A model generated the notes under the pieces. It did no database searches. It was not told the origin of the DNA and worked only from the letters and a program-made list of their open reading frames with translations. A program made the translations under genes and the position numbers. Positions 1 to 8,089 of a stretch of DNA of 64,000 nucleotides are shown piece by piece. This DNA is from Paracidovorax oryzae ATCC 19882 (GTDB taxonomy: Bacteria; Pseudomonadota; Gammaproteobacteria; Burkholderiales; Burkholderiaceae_C): assembly GCF_000687165.1 (NCBI RefSeq), contig NZ_JMKU01000010.1, positions 124,001 through 188,000 of the forward strand, in the 5' to 3' direction. The stretch's first letter is position 1, and each line of letters starts with the position of its first letter.

Positions 1-857
1 GTGACAGGCACCGGCTGGTTGCTGCCCAGGCGTTCGATCTCGCGCTCCTGCAGCACGCGCAGCAGGCGCAGTTGCAGCGAGGGCGGCATGGACTCGATCT
101 CGTCGAGCAGCAGCGTGCCCCCGTTGGCATATTCGATCTTGCCGATGCGCCTTCGCGTGGCGCCCGTGAACGCGCCCGGCTCGTGGCCGAAGAGTTCGCT
201 CTCGATGATGGCTTCGGGCAGCGCTCCGCAGTTGATGGCAACGAACGGGCCGGTGCGGCCGCTGGCCGCGTGCAGGGCGCGGGCCACCACTTCCTTGCCC
301 GCCCCGGTCTCGCCGTGGAGCAGCACGTCCACGTCCAGCGGGGCGAGCGCCGACACCAGCCGGCGCACCTCCGCCATGCCGGCGGACTGGCCCACCAGCC
401 CGGCGAGCGCGTCGGCCCCGCCACGCGCGCGCAGCCGCTGCAGTTCGCCGGACAGGGCGCGCCGCTCCAGCGCCCGGCGCACGGTGAGCAGCAGGCGCTC
501 GGACGAGAACGGCTTTTCGATGAAGTCATAGGCGCCGTCGCGCATGGCTTCCACCGCCATCGCCACGTCGCCGTGGCCGGTGACCAGCACCACGGGCAGG
601 TCGGCATCCCGGTGGCGCAGCAGGCGCAGCAGTTCCATGCCGTCCAGGCCCGGCATGCGGATGTCGGTCACCACGACGGCAGGCGGGTCCTGCCCGAAGG
701 CGTCGAGCGCGGCCTGCCCCTGGGGAAACACGCGCACCGGGATATGGGCCAGTTCGAGGGCCTGGCCGTAGGCGCGGCGCACCATGGCGTCGTCCTCGAT
801 CAGATAGACGGGGCGGATGGCCCCGGCTGGTGCGGCCGGAAGGGGCGCGTCGGTCAT
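1..857 (-). CDS. dctD: DctD-type sigma-54-dependent response regulator (3' end off window)
   Basis: Only the N-terminal 285 residues lie in the window; the gene runs off the left edge. Residues about 16-130 are a receiver domain (acidic pair IEDD near 20, phospho-acceptor Asp in VVVTDIRMPG). From about 145 comes an AAA+ domain with Walker A GETGAGKE, the sigma-54-contacting loop GAFTGA and the Walker B-like LLLDEIE. This is the DctD/NtrC architecture, so the protein should activate sigma-54 promoters when phosphorylated; the DNA-binding C terminus is not seen. The ATG at 857 lies 30 bp after the stop of the sensor kinase gene, so both form an operon. The likely target is the divergent Bug receptor gene at 3011, which has a sigma-54-like promoter. 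The dctD name reflects architecture; the true substrate may not be a C4-dicarboxylate. Confidence 0.88.
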   Translation of the reverse strand, partial: MTDAPLPAAPAGAIRPVYLIEDDAMVRRAYGQALELAHIPVRVFPQGQAALDAFGQDPPAVVVTDIRMPGLDGMELLRLLRHRDADLPVVLVTGHGDVAMAVEAMRDGAYDFIEKPFSSERLLLTVRRALERRALSGELQRLRARGGADALAGLVGQSAGMAEVRRLVSALAPLDVDVLLHGETGAGKEVVARALHAASGRTGPFVAINCGALPEAIIESELFGHEPGAFTGATRRRIGKIEYANGGTLLLDEIESMPPSLQLRLLRVLQEREIERLGSNQPVPV

Positions 858-887
858 CGGCTAAAAAGTCCTTGGAACGGAAGGGAT

Positions 888-2708
888 TCAGGCGTCGGGC
901 CGGGCGAGCGCAAGGGTGACGGTGAACCCGGCGCCGCCGCCCTCGGGAACGTCTTCCACGGTGAGGGCGCCGCCCATGCCTTCCACGATGATGCGCGAAA
1001 CCGCGAGCCCCAGCCCGAGGCCCTCGCCCGCCTTGGTCGTGAAGAATGGCTCGAAGAGCCTGCCGCGGGCCTCGGGCGCGATGCCGCCCCCCGTATCGGA
1101 CACGCGCAGGCGCACCCATCCGTCTCCGGCGGCCGGTGCGAAGCGCACTTCGCGCACCGGACGGTCCTGCACCGCGTCGAGGCCGTTGCGCAGCAGGTTC
1201 ACCAGCACCTGCTCCAGCCGCGTGGGGTCCGCCATCACGCACAGCCCGGGATCGAACGGCTGCACGTCGATGCGCGCCTGCACCGCCGTGCAGCGCTGCG
1301 CCAGCAGCAGCAGCGCATGGTCCAGCGCATCGCGCACGCGGCAGGGCTGCAGCACGGGCGCTTCCTTGCGCACGAAACTCTTGAGCTGGCGAACGATCCG
1401 GCCCATGCGGGCGGCGAGCTGGCCGATGAGCTGCAGGTTCTCGGCCACGTCTTCGCGGCGGCCCTGGCGGTCGAGCGCGAGGGCGTTGTCCGAGAGCGTC
1501 TGGAGCGCGGCCAGGGGCTGGTTGAGTTCATGGCCCATGCCGGCCGCCATCTGGCCGAGCACCGCCAGCTTGCCCGCCTGCACGGCCGCATCGCGCGTGC
1601 CGCGCAGGATCTGCTCCGCCTGCTGCAGATCGCTCACCCGTTCCTGCAGCGCCGTGTTGGCGGCGGTCAGGTCGGCAGTACGCTGCGCGATCTGCGATGC
1701 GAGCATGTCGTGTGCGGCCTGCAGCCGGGCGGCGCTGGCGCGGCGCTCCGCCTGGCCTTGCTGGTCCAGCCGCTGGTAGAAGAGCATGCCCAGCAGCAGC
1801 GCCGCGCACAACCCGCCGGCCAGCCCCGCCACCAGGGCTTCCTGCCGCACCGGATACTGGTCCGCCAGCAGCAGCATCTGCCAGCCCCGCGGCCCGACGC
1901 CGCGTGCCGCCACGCTGAAGTCGCGCTCCAGTCCTCCGCGCCGCAGGTGCACCGGTGCACTGCCGGCCGGCCAGGCACGCAGGCCATGGTCGATGGGCCC
2001 CAGGGCATGGCCGCCATATTGCTGGGCATCCTGCAGCCGGGCCAGCGCCTGGGGCCCGAGCGGTGCAAGCGTGCGGTAGCGCCACTGCGCCTCGGTGCTG
2101 ACGAACACGACGCCATCGCGATCGGCCAGCAGGACGGTGTCGCCGCCTGCGGCCAGCGAGGCCTCGAAGGCATCGAGCGAAACCTTCACGGCCACGACGC
2201 CCCGGGCGGGCGCGGTGGCCGGCAGGGGCGCGGCGATGAAATAGCCGGGCTTGCCGGTGGTCGCGCCCACACCGTAGAAGCGCCCGGTCTGCCCCTGCAT
2301 CGCCGCCTCGAAGTACGGGCGGAACCGGTAGTTCTGCCCCACGAAGCTGCTCGGCAGGCGCCAGTTGCTGGACGCCACCGTGTGGCCGCCTGCGTCCATC
2401 AGGTAGGCCGCTTCCACGTCGGCCAGGCCGGCCGCCTGCATCAGGAAGGCATTGGCGGCTGCCTGGGCCTGGCTGGAATGGTCCAGCGCGCGCCCCAGGC
2501 CACTGTCCAGGGCCAGCAGGGCAGGCAGCGCCTCGTTGCGATGCAGCAGGGATTCCAGGCTCTGGGCCGCGAAATCGAGCCGCTGCGCCGCCGCTTGCCG
2601 CTGCCGCGAAAGCTGTGCATCGAGCGTGGCGCGGTACACCAGCGCGCCGACGCACACGCAGGCCAGCACCGCGAGGCCAGGGATCAGGAGGGAACGGTCG
2701 GGTTTCAA
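888..2708 (-). CDS. dctB: DctB-type sensor histidine kinase
   Basis: This is a membrane sensor kinase of about 606 residues that should phosphorylate the adjacent DctD-like regulator. An N-terminal hydrophobic segment (LLIPGLAVLACVCVGALVY) is followed by a periplasmic region of about 250 residues with the double-PAS/Cache look of DctB (the stretch around SNWRLP and GKPGYFIAAPL). A second membrane segment lies near residue 300 (LVAGLAGGLCAALLLGMLFY). Then come a coiled-coil linker, the H-box MGHELNQPLAAL, the N-box NLLRNGLDAV, and the G-boxes DTGGGIAP and GLGLGLA. No in-frame ATG sits at a sensible place, because the open frame upstream runs into the neighbouring promoter. The TTG at 2708, just before KPDRSLL, is the best start but is not certain. 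The kinase gene is cotranscribed with the regulator and divergent from the Bug receptor gene. Confidence 0.85.
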   Translation of the reverse strand: MKPDRSLLIPGLAVLACVCVGALVYRATLDAQLSRQRQAAAQRLDFAAQSLESLLHRNEALPALLALDSGLGRALDHSSQAQAAANAFLMQAAGLADVEAAYLMDAGGHTVASSNWRLPSSFVGQNYRFRPYFEAAMQGQTGRFYGVGATTGKPGYFIAAPLPATAPARGVVAVKVSLDAFEASLAAGGDTVLLADRDGVVFVSTEAQWRYRTLAPLGPQALARLQDAQQYGGHALGPIDHGLRAWPAGSAPVHLRRGGLERDFSVAARGVGPRGWQMLLLADQYPVRQEALVAGLAGGLCAALLLGMLFYQRLDQQGQAERRASAARLQAAHDMLASQIAQRTADLTAANTALQERVSDLQQAEQILRGTRDAAVQAGKLAVLGQMAAGMGHELNQPLAALQTLSDNALALDRQGRREDVAENLQLIGQLAARMGRIVRQLKSFVRKEAPVLQPCRVRDALDHALLLLAQRCTAVQARIDVQPFDPGLCVMADPTRLEQVLVNLLRNGLDAVQDRPVREVRFAPAAGDGWVRLRVSDTGGGIAPEARGRLFEPFFTTKAGEGLGLGLAVSRIIVEGMGGALTVEDVPEGGGAGFTVTLALARPDA

Positions 2709-2790
2709 GCGGAAGACGGCGGTTGGGCACGCATTGTGGTGGGTGGCAGCAGACGGCTTCCCAGGGCTACCCCCGTTGACAAGGCACCGC

Positions 2791-2837
2791 GTGCGGAAAC
2801 CCGCACAACCCGGCGAGCCACGTGCGGAAAACCGCCG
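2791..2837. promoter_or_regulatory. Tandem operator-like sites, candidate DctD enhancer
   Basis: A perfect inverted repeat GTGCGG-AAAC-CCGCAC occupies 2791-2806. A second copy sharing 13 of 16 bases, GTGCGGAAAACCGCCG, starts at 2822. The centres are 31 bp apart, about three helical turns, which would place two dimers on the same DNA face. They lie about 130-165 bp upstream of the predicted sigma-54 start, the usual range for DctD/NtrC enhancer sites. Binding by the neighbouring regulator is inferred. Confidence 0.55.
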
Positions 2838-2937
2838 CGCAGTCCCTGCGCAGGCGGCCTCCGGCGAGGCCGCCACCAACGCGCATCCCCAGCACGGGCG
2901 TGCCCTGGCGACCCATCCGCACCGGCCGGCCACGGCA

Positions 2938-2953
2938 TGGCACGCAAGCTGCA
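2938..2953 (+). promoter_or_regulatory. Sigma-54 (-24/-12) promoter for the Bug receptor gene
   Basis: The sequence TGGCACGCAAGCTGCA matches the sigma-54 consensus TGGCACGN4TTGCA at all but one position (C for the first T of the -12 box). The GG (2939-2940) and GC (2951-2952) have the required spacing. The predicted start is near 2964, giving a leader of about 47 nt before the ATG at 3011. A sigma-54 activator gene is the divergent neighbour, which strengthens the call. Confidence 0.7.
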
Positions 2954-3010
2954 AAAGACATTCCGCAACCGGCAGACCCACAACATCCAACCTCCCAGGA
3001 GACATCCGAA

Positions 3011-3997
3011 ATGAAGCATTCCACATCCCCCCTGCGCCGCGCCCTGCTCGCCGCCACGGCGCTGGCCGCCTGCGCCACGGCCCCCGCGATGGCCCAGGAC
3101 TATCCCTCCAAGCCCGTGCGCCTCATCGTTCCGTTCGCCCCCGGCGGCACGACCGACATCGTGGCGCGCGTGGTATCGCAATCGCTGGGCACGACGCTGG
3201 GCCAGCCGGTGGTGGTGGACAACAAGGCCGGTGCGGGCGGCGTCGTCGGCGCGACGGAAATCGCCCGCGCTGCGCCGGACGGCTACACGCTCGGCGTGGC
3301 GACGGTGTCGTCGGTCGCCTCCGCGCCCGCCATCAACCCCGCGGTGAAATACAACCCGCTGACCGACTTCACGTCGATCGTCAACATGGCCGCCACGCCC
3401 AACGTGCTGGCCGTGCACCCGAGCTTTCCGGCCAAGGATTTCAAGGCGTTCATGGCCGAGGTGAAGGCCCATCCGGGCAAGTACTCCTTCGCCACCTCGG
3501 GCACGGGCGGCATCGGCCACCTGCAGATGGAGCTGTTCAAGTCGCTGTCCGGCCTGGGCCTGGAGCACATCGGCTACAAGGGCGCGGGCCCCGCCCTCAA
3601 CGACGCGGTGGCCGGCCAGGTGCCGATGATCTTCGACAACCTGCCCTCCGCCCTGCCGTTCATCAAGGAGAAGCGCCTCATCGCGATCGCGGTGGCGGCG
3701 CCCCAGCGCCTGCCTTCGATGCCCGACGTGCCCACCTTCAAGGAAGTCGGCTTCGAGCCCGTGAACCGGATGGCGTTCTACGGCATCCATGGCCCGAAAA
3801 ACTTGCCGCGCGAAGTGGTGGACAAGATCTCCCAGGCCGTCAAGAAGACCCTGGAAGACCCGGCCGTGCGCCAGCGCATCGAGGACACGGGCTCGCTCGT
3901 GGTCGGCAACACGCCGGAGGAATTCACGGCCCAGACCAAGGCCGAGTACGAGCTCTACAAGGGCGTGGTGGCCAAGCAGCAGCTGAAGCTGAACTGA
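3011..3997 (+). CDS. Bug-family tripartite tricarboxylate transporter substrate-binding protein
   Basis: This is a periplasmic receptor of 328 residues, the standard length for the Bug/TctC family. A Sec signal peptide (basic MKHSTSPLRR, hydrophobic core, cleavage near AMA-QDYP) precedes the family hallmark PVRLIVPFAPGGTTD and the motif GAGGVVGATEIARAAPDGYT. A ribosome site AGGAG at 2997-3001 supports the ATG at 3011. No TctA/TctB membrane genes are adjacent, which is normal for the expanded Bug sets of Burkholderiales; the receptor must share a membrane component encoded elsewhere. The sigma-54 promoter and the divergent DctB/DctD system suggest induction by its own ligand, probably an organic acid. 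The ligand cannot be read from sequence. Confidence 0.88.
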   Translation: MKHSTSPLRRALLAATALAACATAPAMAQDYPSKPVRLIVPFAPGGTTDIVARVVSQSLGTTLGQPVVVDNKAGAGGVVGATEIARAAPDGYTLGVATVSSVASAPAINPAVKYNPLTDFTSIVNMAATPNVLAVHPSFPAKDFKAFMAEVKAHPGKYSFATSGTGGIGHLQMELFKSLSGLGLEHIGYKGAGPALNDAVAGQVPMIFDNLPSALPFIKEKRLIAIAVAAPQRLPSMPDVPTFKEVGFEPVNRMAFYGIHGPKNLPREVVDKISQAVKKTLEDPAVRQRIEDTGSLVVGNTPEEFTAQTKAEYELYKGVVAKQQLKLN

Positions 3998-4178
3998 GTA
4001 CCGCAACGGCCCGTCGGCGGGACGGCGGGCTTCACCGGCCGGTCCTGGCCGAGGCGCACGCAGCGACCCACAGGCAGCGCGCCACAGTGGGGCGGCGAAT
4101 TCGTCCATGCGTTGCTGTGCTCGGAATGGACGGCCCGGACCGGTGAGCGGTGCGCCAGCGCCGTGGCAAAGGCTCGTT

Positions 4179-4976
4179 TCAGACGAACATGCCGCCCGAC
4201 GCCTCGATGCGCTGGGCGTTCACCCAGCCCGTGCCCGGCTGCAGCAGCGCCGCGATCACACCACCGATGTCGTCCGGCAGGCCTACGCGGCCCAGCGCCG
4301 TCTGCCCGGCGATGAAGGCATTGAGCTGCGCGTTGTCGCGCACCGCACCGCCCCCGAAATCCGTCTCGATCGCGCCGGGCGCCACCACGTTCACGGCGAT
4401 GCCGCGCGCGCCCAGCTCCCTGGCCAGGTAGCGGGTCAGCACCTCTACCCCGCCCTTCATCGCCGCATAGGCGGCATAGCCCGGCAGCGCGAACCGCGCG
4501 AGGCCCGAGGACACGTTCAGGATGCGCCCGCCGTCGTTCATCAGCGGCAGCAGCTTCTGCGTGAGGAAGAACGTGCCCTTGAGGTGGATGGCGACCATCT
4601 GGTCGAACTGCGCCTCGGTCGTCTCCATGAAGCCGGCATGCGCGCCGGAGCCCGCGTTGTTCACCAGGAAATCGAAGCGCTCGCGCTGCCAGTGCCGGGC
4701 CAGCACATCGCGCACCTGGCCGGCGAACGCCTCGAACGTGGAACTGTCCGCCACATCCAGCGGCAGCGCCACCGCGCGGCGGCCCAGCGCCTCGATCTCG
4801 GCCACCACGGCCTGGGCCTCGGCCGCCTGGCTGCGGTAGGTGAGGATCACGTCGGTACCGGAGCGCGCCACGTGCAGCGCGGCATTGCGGCCCAGGCCCC
4901 GGCTGCCGCCGGTGATGAGGGCGATGGTGGGGTGGGCGGAGGAGGACGAAGGAGAAGTGGATGCGATGGAGGTCAT
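4179..4976 (-). CDS. Short-chain dehydrogenase/reductase (SDR) family oxidoreductase
   Basis: A classical SDR of 265 residues. The N-terminal Rossmann motif TGGSRGLG (near residue 22) binds NAD(P); NNAG lies near 110; the catalytic Ser is in LNVSSGLARF, and the YxxxK pair is in YAAMK. After a flexible Ser-rich start (about 15 residues) the fold spans the whole protein. The substrate is not predictable. The gene is divergent from the LysR gene at 5093 with a perfect inverted repeat between them, so it is the likely target of that regulator. Confidence 0.85.
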   Translation of the reverse strand: MTSIASTSPSSSSAHPTIALITGGSRGLGRNAALHVARSGTDVILTYRSQAAEAQAVVAEIEALGRRAVALPLDVADSSTFEAFAGQVRDVLARHWQRERFDFLVNNAGSGAHAGFMETTEAQFDQMVAIHLKGTFFLTQKLLPLMNDGGRILNVSSGLARFALPGYAAYAAMKGGVEVLTRYLARELGARGIAVNVVAPGAIETDFGGGAVRDNAQLNAFIAGQTALGRVGLPDDIGGVIAALLQPGTGWVNAQRIEASGGMFV

Positions 4977-5020
4977 GGCAAAGTCCTTTCAGTGCATGAG
5001 GCAAGGAAGAAAGCGATGGG

Positions 5021-5044
5021 ATGGAGTCTATTGATCGACTCCAT
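5021..5044. promoter_or_regulatory. Inverted repeat in SDR/LysR intergenic region
   Basis: ATGGAGTC and GACTCCAT form perfect 8-bp arms around the 8-bp spacer TATTGATC. The repeat lies between the divergent SDR gene (start 4976) and the LysR gene (start 5093), where a LysR operator is expected. Confidence 0.5.
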
Positions 5045-5092
5045 CGCCATAAATCGCGCAAAATCGATCACATCGTTCATCAAAAAATAACA

Positions 5093-6097
5093 ATGAACCC
5101 CTTCGACCGCATGCACACCTTCGTCCGCGTGGCCGAATTCGCCAGCTTCACCCAGGCGGCCGAGGCGCTGGGCATCCCCAAGGCCAGCGCCTCCACCGCC
5201 GTGCAGCAGCTGGAAACCCAGCTCGGCACGCGCCTGCTGCACCGCACCACGCGGCGCGTGCAACTCACGCAGGACGGCCAGGCCTACTACGAGCGCTGCA
5301 AAGACCTGCTGGCCGACGTGGACGAGCTGCAGTCCATGTTCCAGCACGCCGACGGCGAAGGCGCAGGGGGCGGCGGCCTGCGCGGGCGCGTGCGCATCGA
5401 CATGTCCACCGGCATGGCGCGCAACGTGGTCGTGCCGCGCCTGCCCGAACTGCTGGCCCGCCATCCCGGCCTGGAGGTGGAGCTGAGCAGCACCGAACGC
5501 CGCGTGGACGTGGTGCGCGAAGGCTTCGACTGCGTGCTGCGCACCGGCGCGGTGGTGGATGCGAGCCTCGTCGCGCGCCCGCTGGGCCCTGCACGGCTGG
5601 TCAACTGCGCCAGCCCCGCCTACCTGCGTGCGCACGGCACGCCCCGGACGCTGGACGACCTGGGCAACCACCGGCTGGTGCACTTCGTGAACACCCTCGG
5701 CGCCCGCTCCGGCGGCTTCGAGGCCGACGTGGACGGCACCCTGGTGGCCATTCCCATGCAGGGCGCCCTCACCGTGAACAACGCCGAGGCCTATATCGCC
5801 GGCTGCCTGGCGGGCCTGGGAATCATCCAGGTGCCGCGCCTGGGCGTGGTGGACCTGCTGGCGCAGGGCGACCTGGTGGAGGTGCTGCCGCAGCACGCCG
5901 CCCCGCCGATGCCGCTCACGCTGATGTACGCCAACCGCCGGAACCTGCCACGGCGGGTGCGGGCGGTGATGGACTGGCTGGCGGAAGTGGTGGCGGAACA
6001 TCTCGGCCAGGATGCGGCCGCAGCCCCCCAGGCGGCGCGGCTGGCAGGTTTTCCGAGTGACGATAGACGGGATTCGCGCACATGTCCTGGGGCCTGA
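5093..6097 (+). CDS. LysR-family transcriptional regulator
   Basis: Protein of 334 residues with the N-terminal winged helix typical of the AaeR/DmlR-like LysR subgroup (MNPFDRMHTFVRVAEFASF, then helix-turn-helix residues to about 60: FTQAAEALGIPKASAS...RLLHRTTRRVQLT). A periplasmic-binding-type effector domain follows (about 95-300). The ATG at 5093 starts the canonical LysR N terminus; a longer start at 5021 would begin inside the palindromic operator and is rejected. The gene is divergent from the SDR gene, which it probably controls. The C-terminal 25 residues are poorly conserved-looking and Ala/Arg rich. Confidence 0.88.
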   Translation: MNPFDRMHTFVRVAEFASFTQAAEALGIPKASASTAVQQLETQLGTRLLHRTTRRVQLTQDGQAYYERCKDLLADVDELQSMFQHADGEGAGGGGLRGRVRIDMSTGMARNVVVPRLPELLARHPGLEVELSSTERRVDVVREGFDCVLRTGAVVDASLVARPLGPARLVNCASPAYLRAHGTPRTLDDLGNHRLVHFVNTLGARSGGFEADVDGTLVAIPMQGALTVNNAEAYIAGCLAGLGIIQVPRLGVVDLLAQGDLVEVLPQHAAPPMPLTLMYANRRNLPRRVRAVMDWLAEVVAEHLGQDAAAAPQAARLAGFPSDDRRDSRTCPGA

Positions 6098-6250
6098 ACC
6101 CACCCGCCGGCCGCGTTTGTCCGACAATGCAGGGGTTTGCCCGCTTGGCAGGGGGCAGCCAGGGGGCCCAGCGGCAGCCCGCACGAGCCACCGGCCCTGC
6201 CTTCGAAGGCCACGCGCCCCCTTGTCGTTTTCACTTTCCGCCATCCATCC

Positions 6251-7024
6251 ATGAGCGCATTCAACGAAGAGCGAGTCCTCTCCGTCCACCACTGGACCGA
6301 CCGCCTGTTCTCCTTCACGACCACCCGCGACACGTCGCTGCGGTTCTCCAACGGCCACTTCACCATGATCGGCCTCAAGGTGGACGGCAAGCCGCTGCTG
6401 CGGGCCTACAGCATCGCGAGCGCCAACTACGAGGAGCACCTGGAGTTCCTCTCCATCAAGGTGCCGGACGGCCCGCTCACCTCGCGCCTGCAGAACATCC
6501 AGGTGGGCGACAGCATCGTCGTCGGCCGCAAGCCCACGGGCACACTGCTGATCGACTACCTGCTGCCGGCCAAGCGCCTGTACCTCATCTCCACCGGCAC
6601 CGGCCTCGCGCCCTTCCTGTCGGTGATCCGCGACCCGGACACCTACGAGAAGTTCGAGGAAGTGGTGCTGGTGCACGGCGTGCGCCAGGTGAACGAGCTG
6701 GCCTACCACGACTTCATCACGCAGGAGCTGCCCAAGCACGAGTTCCTGGGCGAGATGGTGGCCAAGCAGCTCAAGTACTACCCCACCGTCACGCGCGAGC
6801 CGTTCCGCAACCAAGGCCGCATCAACGACCTGATCGAGAACGGCAAGCTCTTCACCGACCTGGGCGTGCCCCCGCTGGATCCGCTGGTGGACCGCGTCAT
6901 GCTCTGCGGTAGCCCGGAAATGCTGGCCTCGCTCAAGGCCATCCTGGAAAAGTGCGATTTCGAGGAGGGCAACACCACCAAGCCCGGCGACTTCGTGATC
7001 GAGCGCGCCTTCGTCGAGAAGTGA
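6251..7024 (+). CDS. fpr: Ferredoxin--NADP reductase
   Basis: A 257-residue FAD enzyme that exchanges electrons between NADPH and ferredoxin/flavodoxin, with a probable role in redox and oxidative stress balance. The FAD-binding motif RAYSIASANYEE is near residue 50. The NADP-binding segment STGTGLAPFLSVIRDP is near 116 and VLVHGVRQ near 140. The C terminus ends FVIERAFVEK, as in the bacterial subclass II Fpr group. The ATG at 6251 begins the conserved MSAFNEERV start. It is monocistronic, followed by a hairpin at 7046. Confidence 0.92.
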   Translation: MSAFNEERVLSVHHWTDRLFSFTTTRDTSLRFSNGHFTMIGLKVDGKPLLRAYSIASANYEEHLEFLSIKVPDGPLTSRLQNIQVGDSIVVGRKPTGTLLIDYLLPAKRLYLISTGTGLAPFLSVIRDPDTYEKFEEVVLVHGVRQVNELAYHDFITQELPKHEFLGEMVAKQLKYYPTVTREPFRNQGRINDLIENGKLFTDLGVPPLDPLVDRVMLCGSPEMLASLKAILEKCDFEEGNTTKPGDFVIERAFVEK

Positions 7025-7045
7025 GGCTGGCGCAGAAAGACAAAC

Positions 7046-7065
7046 GGGCGGCCTGAAAGCCGCCC
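7046..7065 (-). terminator. Hairpin terminator, probably for the glycine-zipper gene
   Basis: GGGCGGC-CTGAAA-GCCGCCC forms a perfect 7-bp stem. Read on the minus strand it is followed by a T-rich tail (GTTTGTCTTTC), fitting a terminator for the gene ending at 7111. It may also stop fpr transcripts from the other side. Confidence 0.65.
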
Positions 7066-7110
7066 GCCTGCAAGGCCGATGGAAAGTGGCCGGAACGCCG
7101 GCCCCGTGTG

Positions 7111-7917
7111 TCAGTAGCCGTTGTCGGCCACCCGCATCGATTGCGGTGCCTGGGCGGAATAGCCGCCACCATAGCCGCTGCCGTACTGGCCGTTGTCCAC
7201 GCGGAAGCTGCGGCCTTCCACCCGCACTGCCGTGCCCTCGGCCACCGGCTGCGAGCGCGTGAAGGTGCGCACCGAGCCGTCGTCCATGCGGACGCGGATC
7301 TGGTAGGCCGTGGTGGTACGGGTGCGCTGCTCCACCGTGTGGCCCAGGTAGCCGCCGCCGACGGCGCCGAGCACCGTGGCCGCCGTGCGGCCCGAGCCCT
7401 TGCCCACCTGGTTGCCCAGCACGCCACCGATCACGCCGCCGGCCACGGCACCGATGCCGGTGGCGGGTGCGGCCTGCTGGAAGGCCTGGACGGATTCGAC
7501 ACGGCCGCAGGTCATGCAGGACGGCGCCGCGGCACGCTGCATGGCCACTGGCTGCTGGCCCTGCGGGGTGCCGCTGTAGGCGGGCTGCGGTGCATAGCCC
7601 GGGGAAGGCGCACGCTGCGCGAACTGCTGGGCCGGAGCCTGGGCCACGGCGGCGGGGCGTCCTTGAGCCCCTTGGGCTGCGGCGGGGTTGATGGATGGAT
7701 TGGCGGCCGCCGCGGACTGGGCGTCCGGAGCGAGGGCTGCGGCAGGCTGCACTGCGGAGGCGACATCCGGAGCGCGGTCGCGGTTCTGGACCACCAGCGT
7801 GGCGCCCAGGGCCAGCACGCTGACTCCCAGCGCGCCGATCGCAGCCCAGAGCCACTTCGCCGAGCCGCCGGCCACCGGGCCCGCAGCGGAAGAATTGGAA
7901 CGGACAACGAGACTCAT
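7111..7917 (-). CDS. Glycine-zipper 2TM-domain membrane protein
   Basis: Protein of 268 residues. One N-terminal membrane helix (about 22-45: WLWAAIGALGVSVLALGATL) is followed by an Ala/Pro/Gln-rich low-complexity linker. A glycine-zipper segment lies near 160-205 (GIGAVAGGVIGGVLGNQVG and TVLGAVGGGYLGHTVE), as in SlyB/Rickettsia 17-kDa-like proteins. A short beta-rich tail (IRVRMDDGSVRTFTRSQPV) follows. It probably sits in the envelope and supports its integrity; no enzymatic role is visible. The ATG at 7917 has a purine-rich ribosome site (AAAGGGAAA); frames further upstream are low-complexity read-through. A CMTC cysteine pair is present before the zipper. Confidence 0.8.
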   Translation of the reverse strand: MSLVVRSNSSAAGPVAGGSAKWLWAAIGALGVSVLALGATLVVQNRDRAPDVASAVQPAAALAPDAQSAAAANPSINPAAAQGAQGRPAAVAQAPAQQFAQRAPSPGYAPQPAYSGTPQGQQPVAMQRAAAPSCMTCGRVESVQAFQQAAPATGIGAVAGGVIGGVLGNQVGKGSGRTAATVLGAVGGGYLGHTVEQRTRTTTAYQIRVRMDDGSVRTFTRSQPVAEGTAVRVEGRSFRVDNGQYGSGYGGGYSAQAPQSMRVADNGY

Positions 7918-8089
7918 ACGATTTCCCTTTCTATGGGTGTTGTGCTGGCAGATTACCCGCGCCGCTGCTTCACATACCGCCGGGCTCTGTAAACACCGTA
8001 AGCAGCTGTAGAGCCACCGGGCGGCGTCCGACACGGCTTGGCGAAGCCTGCCCGCAAACCCCGCGCCCGGCACTGCGCACAGTGGCGCC

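Noticed and set aside
72-3014. A very long plus-strand open frame of 980 codons
   Set aside because: It is the antisense shadow of the dctD/dctB genes, Arg/Ala/Gly/His-rich and without any domain signature. Similar shadows opposite plc (11757-14360), metH (14364-16199) and fmd/urt (45784-48033) were also dropped.
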